DNA from: Epilithonimonas lactis | GTDB taxonomy: Bacteria > Bacteroidota > Bacteroidia > Flavobacteriales > Weeksellaceae | Direction: 5' to 3' | Assembly (NCBI RefSeq): GCF_900110605.1 | Contig: NZ_FOFI01000002.1 | Location: 62,001-126,000, forward strand | Length of the DNA: 64,000 nucleotides | Shown here: piece by piece, positions 8,734 to 17,878 of the stretch | Numbering within the stretch: the stretch's first letter is position 1 | How the letters are laid out: each line of letters begins with the position of its first letter | Program-made: the position numbers and the translations under genes | Notes under the pieces: model-generated | Databases searched by the model: none | The model's input: only the letters and a program-made list of their open reading frames with translations | What the model was told of the DNA's origin: nothing

Positions 8734-9324
8734 TTATTTAGCTTCGTTTGCAATTCTTTTTGCTTGTCCGCTTGGTAAATAGATACTGAAACCAACGTTG
8801 AAAGTAATTTTGGAAGTCAATCCTTCGTTACCAAAACCAGTTACACCATTATATTTTACTAAGCCTTCAACTCCGATGTTTGGCGTGATGAAGTAAGAAT
8901 AACCAGGTCCAACTCCGAAATCTAAACCGTTAGTAGAGATTCCGTTTTCAACAGAAGTACCACCAACACCTAAGTTACCTTCGAAGAAAAATCTTCCGTG
9001 GTTCAAAAGGTTATCAACTCCCGCTTCTCCTGGTGAGATGAAGTAACGTCCTAAAGCACCAACAGCGTAATTAAATTGAGTTGCCTCACCTTTACCAGGT
9101 TTTGCAAAACCAAGATTAACATATCCACCTAAAGCCACATTATCTTTGATAAAATAAGCTGCTTTTGGCTGAATAGAAAAATCGTAACCAGCACCTGTGT
9201 TTAGTCCGAAGTTACTTGTCACCAAGCTGCTTCCTACCATCCAATTCCCTTCTTGTATTTGAGCATTAGCTGTAGAAAGTAATCCTGCGCCTATTACAAA
9301 TGCTCCCAATAATAATTTTTTCAT
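8734..9324 (-). CDS. Outer-membrane beta-barrel protein
   Basis: A 196-residue protein with a clear signal peptide (MKKLLLGAFVIGAGLLSTANA, cut before QIQEG) and alternating-hydrophobicity strands rich in Gly and aromatic residues, such as YDFSIQPKAAYFIKDNVALG and FNVGFSIYLP. This is typical of small 8-stranded barrels of the OmpW/PorT-like superfamily. It stands alone with its own terminator. The function is not predictable from sequence: structural porin or small transport barrel. Confidence 0.85.
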   Translation of the reverse strand: MKKLLLGAFVIGAGLLSTANAQIQEGNWMVGSSLVTSNFGLNTGAGYDFSIQPKAAYFIKDNVALGGYVNLGFAKPGKGEATQFNYAVGALGRYFISPGEAGVDNLLNHGRFFFEGNLGVGGTSVENGISTNGLDFGVGPGYSYFITPNIGVEGLVKYNGVTGFGNEGLTSKITFNVGFSIYLPSGQAKRIANEAK

Positions 9325-9507
9325 ATGTTCAAAATTTTTCGTTAATAATTATCTTTTCTACATTTTACAAAGGCTGTGCCATTTTAAAAAAATGTGATTT
9401 ATAACAGTTATTGACCTTTTTTAACTAAAATTGGGTATAATTAAAAAATCAATTTTTATAACATATTTAGTACTATAAATTAATATTGAAAGACTTGAGT
9501 GACATTC

Positions 9508-10659
9508 TTACAAAAGTTTGAGATAATCGTCGTAATTTTTTTTTAACGATTCCCAGATTAATTCTTGCTTGAAATCCATAATACTATCTCTTGAATTTTT
9601 TTTCAAATAATGATAGCATTCTTTCTCGAGGATTTTTCCCATCGCAGTTGCGAGTGCTTTTGCGTTTTTGGGTGGGAAGATAAGTCCATTGACACCATTT
9701 TGAACAATCTCATTGCAGCCGTTGATATCAGAGACCAATGCAGGAAGCTCCATGGCCAAAGCTTGCAAAACTACATTTGGAAAGCCTTCCCTATAACTGG
9801 GAAATGCCAAACAATCACTGATTGCCAAATACGGTCGCACATCTACCTGAAATCCGACGGAGATGATGTCGGGATTAATTTCTATTTCATTCAAAACATC
9901 CTGAGATAAAGGATCCAGCTCCTGTTCCAACGGACCGACGAGAAGCAGTTTGAGGGTTTGAGGGTTTGAGGGTTTGAGGGTTTTGAAGGCGGAAACCAAT
10001 TCATTGATCCCTTTGTCCTTCACCAATCTTCCGACGAAAACAAAAACGAAATCATTTTCTGAAATATTCAATTGTTTTTTTAGCTGAAGTTTTGCCTCGT
10101 CACTAATGCAATGTGGATCAAAATGGGTGACGTCTATTCCATTTACGTTGCCGTTGCCAATGATCGTCAATGGTTTATCTGTGATCTTATACCTTATCAG
10201 GTCAGCTTTCACACCTTTACCTTCGGGATAGATGTGGGTCGCAGAATGGCAAAGCACGCAATCCATAAGGATCAGAACTTTTTGCATAAATCCCGACCTG
10301 TATGGAAAGACCAAACCAGTGAACGTATGTATCCTGATGGGAACACCTGCCAATCTCCCTGCAACCATCGACAATAATCCTGCTTTTGGTGTAATGGAAT
10401 GGATAATGTCCGGCCTTTCCTTCTTAAAATACCAATACAACTTTATAAGCGAGATCAAATCTTTGAAAGGCGAGATCTGCCGTTGCATCTCAATGGAATG
10501 GATTTTAACTTTTTCCCTCTGCGCCACCTCATCCAGATCCTTTCCAGAACCAGAGATCGCAGTCACCTCAAAATACTGATCTAGGAAAGACAATTGGCCT
10601 TTCAGCAGAATATTGAGAGAGATTGGAACTGTGGAAATGCGGAAGAGTTTAGGTTTCAT
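9508..10659 (-). CDS. Glycosyltransferase family 4
   Basis: Last gene of the polysaccharide locus. The 383-residue GT-B protein has the N-terminal domain with HSITPKAGLL and FTGLVFPYRSG, and a C-terminal nucleotide-sugar domain with VFVGRLVKDKGINELVSAF, then SYREGFPNVVLQALAMELP carrying the EX7E-type motif. It resembles enzymes that add the first or second sugar to a lipid-linked repeat unit, but the acceptor cannot be read. Four copies of an 8-bp repeat lie inside the gene (9948-9979) and encode TLKPSNPQTLK before LLLVGP. One unit more or less would shift the frame. There is a 32-base gap to the next gene upstream. Confidence 0.92.
   Translation of the reverse strand: MKPKLFRISTVPISLNILLKGQLSFLDQYFEVTAISGSGKDLDEVAQREKVKIHSIEMQRQISPFKDLISLIKLYWYFKKERPDIIHSITPKAGLLSMVAGRLAGVPIRIHTFTGLVFPYRSGFMQKVLILMDCVLCHSATHIYPEGKGVKADLIRYKITDKPLTIIGNGNVNGIDVTHFDPHCISDEAKLQLKKQLNISENDFVFVFVGRLVKDKGINELVSAFKTLKPSNPQTLKLLLVGPLEQELDPLSQDVLNEIEINPDIISVGFQVDVRPYLAISDCLAFPSYREGFPNVVLQALAMELPALVSDINGCNEIVQNGVNGLIFPPKNAKALATAMGKILEKECYHYLKKNSRDSIMDFKQELIWESLKKNYDDYLKLL
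9948..9979. repeat. Four tandem copies of 8-bp GTTTGAGG inside a glycosyltransferase gene
   Basis: Units at 9948, 9956, 9964 and 9972 are identical, followed by the imperfect GTTTTGAAGG. The unit length is not a multiple of three, so slippage would switch the GT4 gene at 9508-10659 off or on. In this sequence the gene is in frame. Confidence 0.95.
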
Positions 10660-10691
10660 TCAGATGAGGCTTTTTTAAGAAACTAAAAAAA

Positions 10692-11675
10692 TTAATTCGC
10701 TTTTTGTTTTTTGTAAACATAGGCAAGAATTTTCGATGATTTTAAAAGTCCAAAAAAACGTATGAAGCTGGCTAATAATTTTGCTTTAGTAGTATATGAA
10801 TAACTTATATTCAACAAGTCTTTATGTTTTTTTAATTCGCTAAATATCAGTTTTCTATTTTCTAAATTTTTATTATTTAGAATCATTATTGCAATGAAAT
10901 ATTGGTATTGTAAAAAGCTTAAAAGTGGGGATTTCTCGGATTTAAGTTTTAATTTCCAACTATCAATCGCATGCAATATTCCTAAAATACTTTTAGAATC
11001 TGGTGTTGCTGTTATAGAATTTTGACGGTTTTTAAGATATACATAAAAAAATTCATTTGTGGCATCTATTTTTTGAGCGTAAATGAATATTGAAATTAGC
11101 CATTCTATATCTTCGGCTTTAACCCCGATTCGAAATTGGATATTATTATTTGTCAATATTGATTTTTTGACGGTTAAAATCCATGCTGCTCCGGGAAACA
11201 TATTATTTTTAAGCAGATATTCTACAATTTCTTTTTTATTTTTTTGAAATATACTTAAATCAAATTCGGTTTTCTTGCTAACAAATTCTTTTCGTTGAGC
11301 ATCAAAATCTTTACACCCAAAAATGAGAATATCACTATTTTTCTTTTCAAGAGCAATGTGCAATTTTTGAAGTGCATCAATATCGTCCCAAAAATCATCA
11401 CTATCTAAAAAAAGTACATATTTCCCCGTAGCTTTCATTAATCCGAAGTTTCTTGCTTCGGATGAACCTCCATTACTTTTATGAATAACTATGATTCTAT
11501 GGTCTTTTTTAGCAAAATTATCTGCAATCACTCCACATTTATCAGGAGAACCATCATTTACTAATATAAGCTCATACTTCAGGAATGTTTGATGAAGTAC
11601 ACTATTAATACACTTTTCTAGAAAATTTTCTACTTTGTAAATTGGTATTATAATACTGAAATAATTATTCCCCAT
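10692..11675 (-). CDS. Glycosyltransferase family 2
   Basis: A 327-residue inverting glycosyltransferase of GT-A fold. It shows SIIIPIYKVENFLEKCINSV, the nucleotide-binding LVNDGSPDKCG, HKSNGGSSEARNFGLM and the metal-binding LFLDSDDFWDD. The region after residue 230 is specific and probably binds the acceptor. It is strongly AT-rich. Its start overlaps the end of the preceding gene by 11 bases, so the two are translationally linked. Confidence 0.9.
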   Translation of the reverse strand: MGNNYFSIIIPIYKVENFLEKCINSVLHQTFLKYELILVNDGSPDKCGVIADNFAKKDHRIIVIHKSNGGSSEARNFGLMKATGKYVLFLDSDDFWDDIDALQKLHIALEKKNSDILIFGCKDFDAQRKEFVSKKTEFDLSIFQKNKKEIVEYLLKNNMFPGAAWILTVKKSILTNNNIQFRIGVKAEDIEWLISIFIYAQKIDATNEFFYVYLKNRQNSITATPDSKSILGILHAIDSWKLKLKSEKSPLLSFLQYQYFIAIMILNNKNLENRKLIFSELKKHKDLLNISYSYTTKAKLLASFIRFFGLLKSSKILAYVYKKQKAN

Positions 11676-12549
11676 CAGTTCTTAATCGTAAATAAAAGTA
11701 TAATAAAAAACCGAAAGGAATTGCTAAAAAAGTTGTGAATCTTTTAGGGGAATCTCTCAATAAATTTTGTTTTGCAAACAAACAACTTGATATATAATGT
11801 ATGGCATTTCGGAAGACAAAACTGTATGGAGCATGAGATAAAGACATTTGTAGTCTTCTTAGCTCAGCAAAACTTTTAGGACTATTTTTATATTGATTCA
11901 GAATATTATTTGCCATACCTGTTTCTTGATAATCGACAAAACAGAGATTTTCGTTCAAAATCAATAATGGGTAGTTTTGGTCAATGATTAAAAATAAATA
12001 TATTGGATTAAAGTTCTTTTCATTTGGGAATACTTTCATAGGGGCAACTTTTTTAAGAAGTTCTGTTCTATGAACCATTTTGGTATCTGCCTGAAAATTG
12101 TATTTTGTCGCAAGCTCTATAATATGTATTTCTTTTTTGGCTGGTAATTGTAGATTTTTTAATGGTTTTCCATCTAATGAATAATCCAAACCTATTATCC
12201 CGGCGTATTTTTCATTTTTATTTTTTGTCCAGAAACTGATAACTTTATGTACAGCGTCAATCGGTGGAAAATCGTCTGAATCAATACACATAAATAATTC
12301 AGTGTTGCATTTTTCGATTCCTAAATTATATGCAGTATGAATGCCTCCATTTTCTTTGGAATGAAACTCAATATTAATTTTATCTTCGGATTTCCATTTT
12401 TGTAAAAGTTCAAGAGTATTATCTTCAGAACCATCATCAACAACCAACCAAATAAAGTCTTGAATACTTTGTTGTAAAAGAGCTTTATACAACCTCGGCA
12501 AAAGATGGACTCTATTATAAGTTGGGGTAAATATTGTGAGTGTTTTCAA
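11665..12549 (-). CDS. Glycosyltransferase family 2
   Basis: A 294-residue GT-A enzyme with TIFTPTYNRVHLLPRLYKAL, LVVDDGSEDNT, ENGGIHTAYNLGI and the DXD-like CIDSDDFPP. The variable C-terminal half has a hydrophobic stretch near the end (TTFLAIPFGFLLYFYLRL) that may associate with the membrane. It overlaps the next gene by 11 bases and follows the previous one by 5 bases. Donor and acceptor are unknown. Confidence 0.9.
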   Translation of the reverse strand: MKTLTIFTPTYNRVHLLPRLYKALLQQSIQDFIWLVVDDGSEDNTLELLQKWKSEDKINIEFHSKENGGIHTAYNLGIEKCNTELFMCIDSDDFPPIDAVHKVISFWTKNKNEKYAGIIGLDYSLDGKPLKNLQLPAKKEIHIIELATKYNFQADTKMVHRTELLKKVAPMKVFPNEKNFNPIYLFLIIDQNYPLLILNENLCFVDYQETGMANNILNQYKNSPKSFAELRRLQMSLSHAPYSFVFRNAIHYISSCLFAKQNLLRDSPKRFTTFLAIPFGFLLYFYLRLRTDGE

Positions 12550-12554
12550 AATAA

Positions 12555-13595
12555 TTATCTGCTATTTTTATTAATAATTCTGTTCATACCGATTAACAAT
12601 AGATATAAAATCAAAACTTGTTTGTATTTTGCTGCCATAAAAAATAATTTCCAGTGAATTGGAAAATATTTGAAATCTAATGTTTTATAAGCTTTTTGGT
12701 ATCTTGGATGATTTAAGTAATTATTCAGATTTTCAAATACAACTCCAATTCCTTCTGTATTATTGATTTCATTCAATCCTATCCCTATAATACTTAGCGC
12801 TATACGATTTTCAAAAGCAGTTATATGTTCATTCGTATTTATAGAAATTGTCTTCAAAATATAATCATATTTTTTCTGCCATTGTTGGAATAGTAGGGGT
12901 CTGTAAGAACTTGTTAGAGATTCTATATTATTTCTTCTGTAATTATATATAGGAATATCCTTGATTAAAATATTATTAGAGTACTCAACATATTGTAAAT
13001 TAAAAAGCAGATCTTCTGTACCTATTTCCTTGTTTGAAACAAATTTAATATTCTTACTTTTTATGATATCTACTTTATAAATTTTCGCCCAGGCCGTTAC
13101 AATACTATCTGCTTGTGAAGGATCTGATAATTCTTTTTCATAAAGACCTAACAAGCGTCTCTTGACTTCGCTAGAATTGTACACACCATCCAGATTCAGA
13201 ATGCGAGGTTCTTTTGTTTTTTCATAACATCGATTATAGCTCACATATACCGCATCATATCCAGTCTCGATTTTTTCAAATAAAGTATCTAAATAATAAT
13301 GCTCCACCCAATCATCGTTATCAATGAAAACTATATATTTCCCTGATGCGATATTAATTCCTACATTACGTGTTTCAGATAAACCCTGATTCTCCTGATT
13401 TAGTATATGCAGATTATGAAGGTTAAATTTTTCTTTTATTTCATAAAGCTTTTTTAAAGTATTATCCTTTGAACCGTCGTTTATTGCAATTATTTCTACA
13501 TTTTCTAATTTAGTGACCAAAATACTTTCAATACATTGTTCAATGTATTTTTCAGCGTTATAGCAAGGGATAACAATGCTTACCTTCATTAACAT
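12555..13595 (-). CDS. Glycosyltransferase family 2
   Basis: A 346-residue GT-A enzyme with VSIVIPCYNAEKYIEQCIES, AINDGSKDNT, NQGLSETRNVGIN and VFIDNDDWVEHY (DXD-type). Translation may start at the third codon (MKVSIV), which is where most relatives begin. The C-terminus has a hydrophobic basic helix (YKQVLILYLLLIGMNRII). The next gene upstream ends 6 bases away. Confidence 0.9.
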   Translation of the reverse strand: MLMKVSIVIPCYNAEKYIEQCIESILVTKLENVEIIAINDGSKDNTLKKLYEIKEKFNLHNLHILNQENQGLSETRNVGINIASGKYIVFIDNDDWVEHYYLDTLFEKIETGYDAVYVSYNRCYEKTKEPRILNLDGVYNSSEVKRRLLGLYEKELSDPSQADSIVTAWAKIYKVDIIKSKNIKFVSNKEIGTEDLLFNLQYVEYSNNILIKDIPIYNYRRNNIESLTSSYRPLLFQQWQKKYDYILKTISINTNEHITAFENRIALSIIGIGLNEINNTEGIGVVFENLNNYLNHPRYQKAYKTLDFKYFPIHWKLFFMAAKYKQVLILYLLLIGMNRIINKNSR

Positions 13596-13601
13596 ATTAT
13601 T

Positions 13602-14609
13602 TTAAAACAAATCGTTTTTAATCAAGAACTTAATACTAATATATCTCTTATAGATATTAATAAGACCTCGCACATTATAGGTATATATTTCTTTCCAAAA
13701 TTTTCCTTTTTGTTTCTTTGCCGTTATTTTTTTTAGATTTTCTTGGTACAGCTTCTGTTTCTCATCATAATTATTCAAACCATATTTTTCAAAAAAATGC
13801 TTTGCATCTTTTTTTGAAAAAGGAATGAAACCATCATTACAGATCAGACTATTCTCGGACAAATCAATATTTTTTTGTATAATTCTGTTTTGCAAATGCA
13901 AATACATAAATTCTCTAACTTCATTGTCCTCAGACAAAACAATAGTTTGTCCATTTTTATAAAGGATAATTTCTGGTAGGGTGTGCTTGCCACTTCCTAC
14001 AGAATAATTATGAAAATTCATATTAACATTCGCTCCTAAATATTTATCATAGAATTTTTTATTTTTTAGTATGACATTCATTCCTATCTCATCAAAATGG
14101 CAAGGATAGGTTGTTTTGCGAACAAAATCAAAATTAAATATCGATGGGTATTCCTGATTCAATTTAGTTCTAAATAAAGAATTAATATCTTGATTGTTTT
14201 TATATACTGAGAAATGACCATGAGGAAAAACCCTATCATATCCTTCATTCAACAAAGGCTCTAAAAACTTGTCTATATCTCCAAAAATAATATCTACGTC
14301 CGAATGTCCCCAATATGCATAATTTGCTATATATTCCTGAAAAAGATAACCATATGTAGGCTTATAATCGCACAACTTGTATGGCCGACTTATGTAGGTA
14401 TCACTTCCTAACTTGTTTTTTATTAAGCTTTGTAACTCAGAAAATTTTAAGTAAAACATTTTAAAATTTGGTGGAAAATCATACGTTGTATGGTCATCTG
14501 TAAATAAAAAGAAATCAATCAGTTCAATATTCTTGCAAGAATCTAAAAATGCAGAAAACCAATTAGGAAGCACGCCAAAATAAGGAATAATTACAGCAAC
14601 TTTTTTCAT
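13602..14609 (-). CDS. DUF6625-like glycosyltransferase-type protein
   Basis: A 335-residue protein opening KKVAVIIPYFGVLPNWF, then FFLFTDD, the basic-aromatic RPYKLCDYKPTYGYLF and YWGHSDVDIIFGDIDKF. The HSDVDIIFGD segment looks like a DXD metal site of a GT-A-fold enzyme. I associate this pattern with the DUF6625 family of polysaccharide loci. A glycosyltransferase role is an inference. The start overlaps the stop of the EpsG-type gene by 4 bases (ATGA), indicating translational coupling. Confidence 0.75.
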   Translation of the reverse strand: MKKVAVIIPYFGVLPNWFSAFLDSCKNIELIDFFLFTDDHTTYDFPPNFKMFYLKFSELQSLIKNKLGSDTYISRPYKLCDYKPTYGYLFQEYIANYAYWGHSDVDIIFGDIDKFLEPLLNEGYDRVFPHGHFSVYKNNQDINSLFRTKLNQEYPSIFNFDFVRKTTYPCHFDEIGMNVILKNKKFYDKYLGANVNMNFHNYSVGSGKHTLPEIILYKNGQTIVLSEDNEVREFMYLHLQNRIIQKNIDLSENSLICNDGFIPFSKKDAKHFFEKYGLNNYDEKQKLYQENLKKITAKKQKGKFWKEIYTYNVRGLINIYKRYISIKFLIKNDLF

Positions 14610-15700
14610 AGTAAAACAACATTCATATAAAACGTAAACATAAAATACAGAAACATCACAATCCCAAAAATCTTATACTGATCCTCCCATATTTTGTATC
14701 GAAACATTGGATATGCGATTACTACAGGCATCAAAAACCACGATAAATAAGCAAAACGATTACTGAATGAAGCGGTAATCACAAGAATCCAAAAAGCATT
14801 GGCAACAATGTATATTCCGAATAAATGGATGTAAAAAATATCAGTGATTTTTTTCTTAAAAATAAAATACCATCCTGCAAAAACTGCAAAAGCACTATAC
14901 ATCAAAAAATCCCATCGAAAACCAATTTTTGAAAACTGAACATTATACTCTGCTTCCCCACCTGTGAGATATCCTTGCGTTCTATCTTCGAACCCTAGTG
15001 TTGAAAAAAATGTAGTCCATGAACTTCCTCCTGCTAAAGATAGCGGAATTGCAGCCAACCAAATGTAAAGATAAATTCTAGGATTTTTATAAATTCCTGC
15101 AACAAAAAAAGCCGCAATTGGAATAATGAGTGATGCATGCATGAAATATGACACTAAAAAGCAAACATACATCCACCATTTCCTCTCATAAAAGTAGAGG
15201 CCCAATACAAAGAAAGCAGTTCCTAAACCATTTCTCAAACCATTTACACCGTAAGTCCAAAATGAAAATGATCCTAAAAACATAAACATTGCAAAAAACC
15301 AATATCTTCCAAAATATTTTCGAGAAAACAAAAAACAAGGCAATACATATAAAACATCCACCAGCTGGAAAAAACCACGTACTGACATAAACTTACTGCA
15401 AAAAATCATCAAATAATTGAAAAGATAGTCTTTTTCAACCTTCATTTCTTTTCCCTGTAAAAGCAGTTTGTAAGCGCTATCATAGTTCACAGTGTCACCA
15501 AATCTACCGCTCACTTGCCTTTGCCCAATATATAACGTAAATAAGATGACAACAAAATATCCAAAATAATTAAAAAAATTAATACTCTGCTCATCCCGAA
15601 CATCATACATCAGCGAATGGAATAACATTAGAACCGCTATGAAAAGCAAAGCGTAGTACTGAATATTCGTGTAAAATTCTACCGGGACAAAATCAAACAT
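14606..15700 (-). CDS. EpsG-type polysaccharide polymerase
   Basis: A 364-residue membrane protein with about ten hydrophobic helices. The family features are the N-terminal GQRQVSGRFGDTVNYDSAY segment, the central FWTYGVNGLRNGLGTAFFVLG with the conserved Arg-Asn, and FMHASLIIP with its His. EpsG proteins are the Wzy-like polymerases that join lipid-linked repeat units outside the inner membrane. It overlaps its neighbours by 4 and 8 bases. A Wzy-like polymerase usually works with a Wzx flippase, but none is seen in this locus. Confidence 0.85.
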   Translation of the reverse strand: MFDFVPVEFYTNIQYYALLFIAVLMLFHSLMYDVRDEQSINFFNYFGYFVVILFTLYIGQRQVSGRFGDTVNYDSAYKLLLQGKEMKVEKDYLFNYLMIFCSKFMSVRGFFQLVDVLYVLPCFLFSRKYFGRYWFFAMFMFLGSFSFWTYGVNGLRNGLGTAFFVLGLYFYERKWWMYVCFLVSYFMHASLIIPIAAFFVAGIYKNPRIYLYIWLAAIPLSLAGGSSWTTFFSTLGFEDRTQGYLTGGEAEYNVQFSKIGFRWDFLMYSAFAVFAGWYFIFKKKITDIFYIHLFGIYIVANAFWILVITASFSNRFAYLSWFLMPVVIAYPMFRYKIWEDQYKIFGIVMFLYFMFTFYMNVVLL

Positions 15701-16808
15701 TTCGCAAATTTAGCAATTCGCACCACTTCTTCATTACTTTGGTATTGCTGAAACGAAAAGAATGTTCTTTTGCATTTTTTCCTATCCTTTTTCTAAGTAT
15801 TTCATCATTCATCAATACCATCATTTTATCTGCCAAATCCCTAGGATCTTTATGTTTTACAAGAAATCCGTCTTCTTTATCTTCTATGATGTGTCTGGGT
15901 CCATTCGGGCAATCATAAGAAACAATAGGTAAACCTACGGACAAAGCTTCCAAAAGAACTGTTGGAAAACATTCTGTTTCAGAACTCATGGCGTAGATGC
16001 TGTAATCCAGCATTTCCTTTGGCAAATCCGAAACATTTCCTTTGAAAATTATTTTTTTTCCAAGATTCAGATTTTCAATTAATTCTTCCAGCATTTCTTT
16101 TGTTCCAGAATAATTCTCACCATAAATGTGAAGTTCCCAATCGGGAAATCTATGGTTAATGATTTCCCAAGCTTTGATCAATTCATCAAAACCTTTCACT
16201 GGCGCAATACGCCCCGCGGCCATGACTTTTTTATTTGTCAACTCGCAGGCAAAAACTGGAATCTCAACAGGATTTGGAATGACCACGCCATTTTTTGAGG
16301 CAAGATATTTTTCTTCATCTTTGTTCAAGACAACAATGTGATCATATTTTTTATCTATTATATCATCCAACCAAAATTTAATTTTTTTGACAAAAGAGGC
16401 GGATTGTCTTTCCTCTTTCTCATAAAAGCGAGAGCTATGTCGTTCTTTTATTTTCTTCGATTTTTGATGAATGAAGGGCAACCAATAGTGGTCAAAGTTA
16501 TAATTTGGAGAAATAATCACGTCAGGATCTAAAGTCTCGAACAGTTTTTGCTGCTGTTTAAAATGTTGAAATAATTTAAAAAAATTGCTGCGAGAAAAGT
16601 AACTTTTTGACCGGTCATAATTAATCCCTAAATCAAGCAATTGTATTTTAGAATCTAAATGATAACGTGTCAAATTCCCTTGTTGCTCGGTGGTGACAAT
16701 ACAAACCTCGACACCAGGAATATTGGCGAAGTAATTGGCTTTGGTTGCCATCACTTTTTCGATTCCACCGTGAAGATAAATTTGATCGGTATTGAAAACA
16801 ATTGTCAT
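15693..16808 (-). CDS. Glycosyltransferase family 4
   Basis: A 371-residue GT-B enzyme. The N-terminus carries QIYLHGGIEKVMATKANYF, the middle RHSSRFYEKEE, and the C-terminal half AAGRIAPVKGFDELIKAW, SSETECFPTVLLEALSVGLP (EX7E region) and NGPRHIIEDKEDGFLV. It is a clear paralogue of the next gene upstream (16811-17878), with the same motifs in the same order, suggesting duplication inside the locus. It overlaps the EpsG-type gene by 8 bases. Confidence 0.93.
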   Translation of the reverse strand: MTIVFNTDQIYLHGGIEKVMATKANYFANIPGVEVCIVTTEQQGNLTRYHLDSKIQLLDLGINYDRSKSYFSRSNFFKLFQHFKQQQKLFETLDPDVIISPNYNFDHYWLPFIHQKSKKIKERHSSRFYEKEERQSASFVKKIKFWLDDIIDKKYDHIVVLNKDEEKYLASKNGVVIPNPVEIPVFACELTNKKVMAAGRIAPVKGFDELIKAWEIINHRFPDWELHIYGENYSGTKEMLEELIENLNLGKKIIFKGNVSDLPKEMLDYSIYAMSSETECFPTVLLEALSVGLPIVSYDCPNGPRHIIEDKEDGFLVKHKDPRDLADKMMVLMNDEILRKRIGKNAKEHSFRFSNTKVMKKWCELLNLRNV

Positions 16809-16810
16809 TA

Positions 16811-17878
16811 TTACAAGCTTTTAAAAAGTTGGTGCCATTGTCCGACAATCATGTTTGGATGATATCTTTGTGCATCGTTTTGGGATTGCTGTCCGAGCTT
16901 CCTTCTCAGACCATCATCAGTCATTAGTTTGATCAATTTTTCCTGGAAGGCTTTATCATCTTCTGCTTGAACCAAGTATCCGTTTTTCTCGTGGTCGATA
17001 ATATCTCCCGGACCAGAAGGGCAGTCAAAGGCAACACACGGCACGCCACATTCCATGGCTTCGATCAGCACCATTCCGAAACCTTCTGAGCGGGAGGGCA
17101 AGACCAAAATCGAGGATTTTAAATATTCTTCTTTAATATTTTTTACTGGTTGATGAAACTTAATTTTTTCCAGTTTCATCTGTTTTGATAGATCTACAAA
17201 CGTATTTTCTTTATCAATTTTTCCGAAGATCTCCAACTTCCAATCGGGAAAAATGGGTTGTACGTTTTTCCAAATCTTCAGAAGCAAATCGTAACCTTTG
17301 TTGTATGAATGGCTGCCAACAGCGATAATTCTTTTTTGAAGCAAATCGTTTGTTTCGTGATTTTCGAAACTTAAAGGATTGGGAATTGCAATCACGTTGG
17401 GATTACGCCATTCCGAAATATTACCTTTTGTAAGAACTACAAATTTATCAAACTTAGAAACCTGACTTTTCATTAATTTCTGAAGAAACTTTCCTTTCCA
17501 AGACGAGCTTGTATTTAGATGAATGGAAGCGTGGCGTTCATAAATGATTTTAGCTTTCGTCTTTAAAAATCGTGGTACAAAAAAGCCTTTCACGCCATCA
17601 TCACACACTGAAATAACATCTGGATCGATTTGATTTATCATTTCTTGAATTCCATTTTTATAGGAAATTAAATAGTTTAATGGATTTCCGACAACATCAA
17701 TGGAATGAAAATTTATTTTGGAACTGAACTCGTAAAACGGATTTTGATGCGCATTATTCAAACCCAAAATATGAATTTCATAATCATACTTTTCAGCCAA
17801 AATTGATGCTTTCACGGAAAGAACCCTTTCCAAACCGCCTGCTCCGTTGATGCCATTTGTGATGTATAGGAGTTTCAT
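16811..17878 (-). CDS. Glycosyltransferase family 4
   Basis: A 355-residue GT-B enzyme with GINGAGGLERVLSVKASIL, IYERHASIHLN, AVGSHSYNKGYDLLLKIW, PSRSEGFGMVLIEAMECGVP (EX7E region) and CPSGPGDIIDHEKNGYLV. It is paralogous to the following gene, from which it is separated by 2 bases. The ATG overlaps the upstream acyltransferase stop by 4 bases (ATGA). The sugar transferred is unknown. Confidence 0.93.
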   Translation of the reverse strand: MKLLYITNGINGAGGLERVLSVKASILAEKYDYEIHILGLNNAHQNPFYEFSSKINFHSIDVVGNPLNYLISYKNGIQEMINQIDPDVISVCDDGVKGFFVPRFLKTKAKIIYERHASIHLNTSSSWKGKFLQKLMKSQVSKFDKFVVLTKGNISEWRNPNVIAIPNPLSFENHETNDLLQKRIIAVGSHSYNKGYDLLLKIWKNVQPIFPDWKLEIFGKIDKENTFVDLSKQMKLEKIKFHQPVKNIKEEYLKSSILVLPSRSEGFGMVLIEAMECGVPCVAFDCPSGPGDIIDHEKNGYLVQAEDDKAFQEKLIKLMTDDGLRRKLGQQSQNDAQRYHPNMIVGQWHQLFKSL

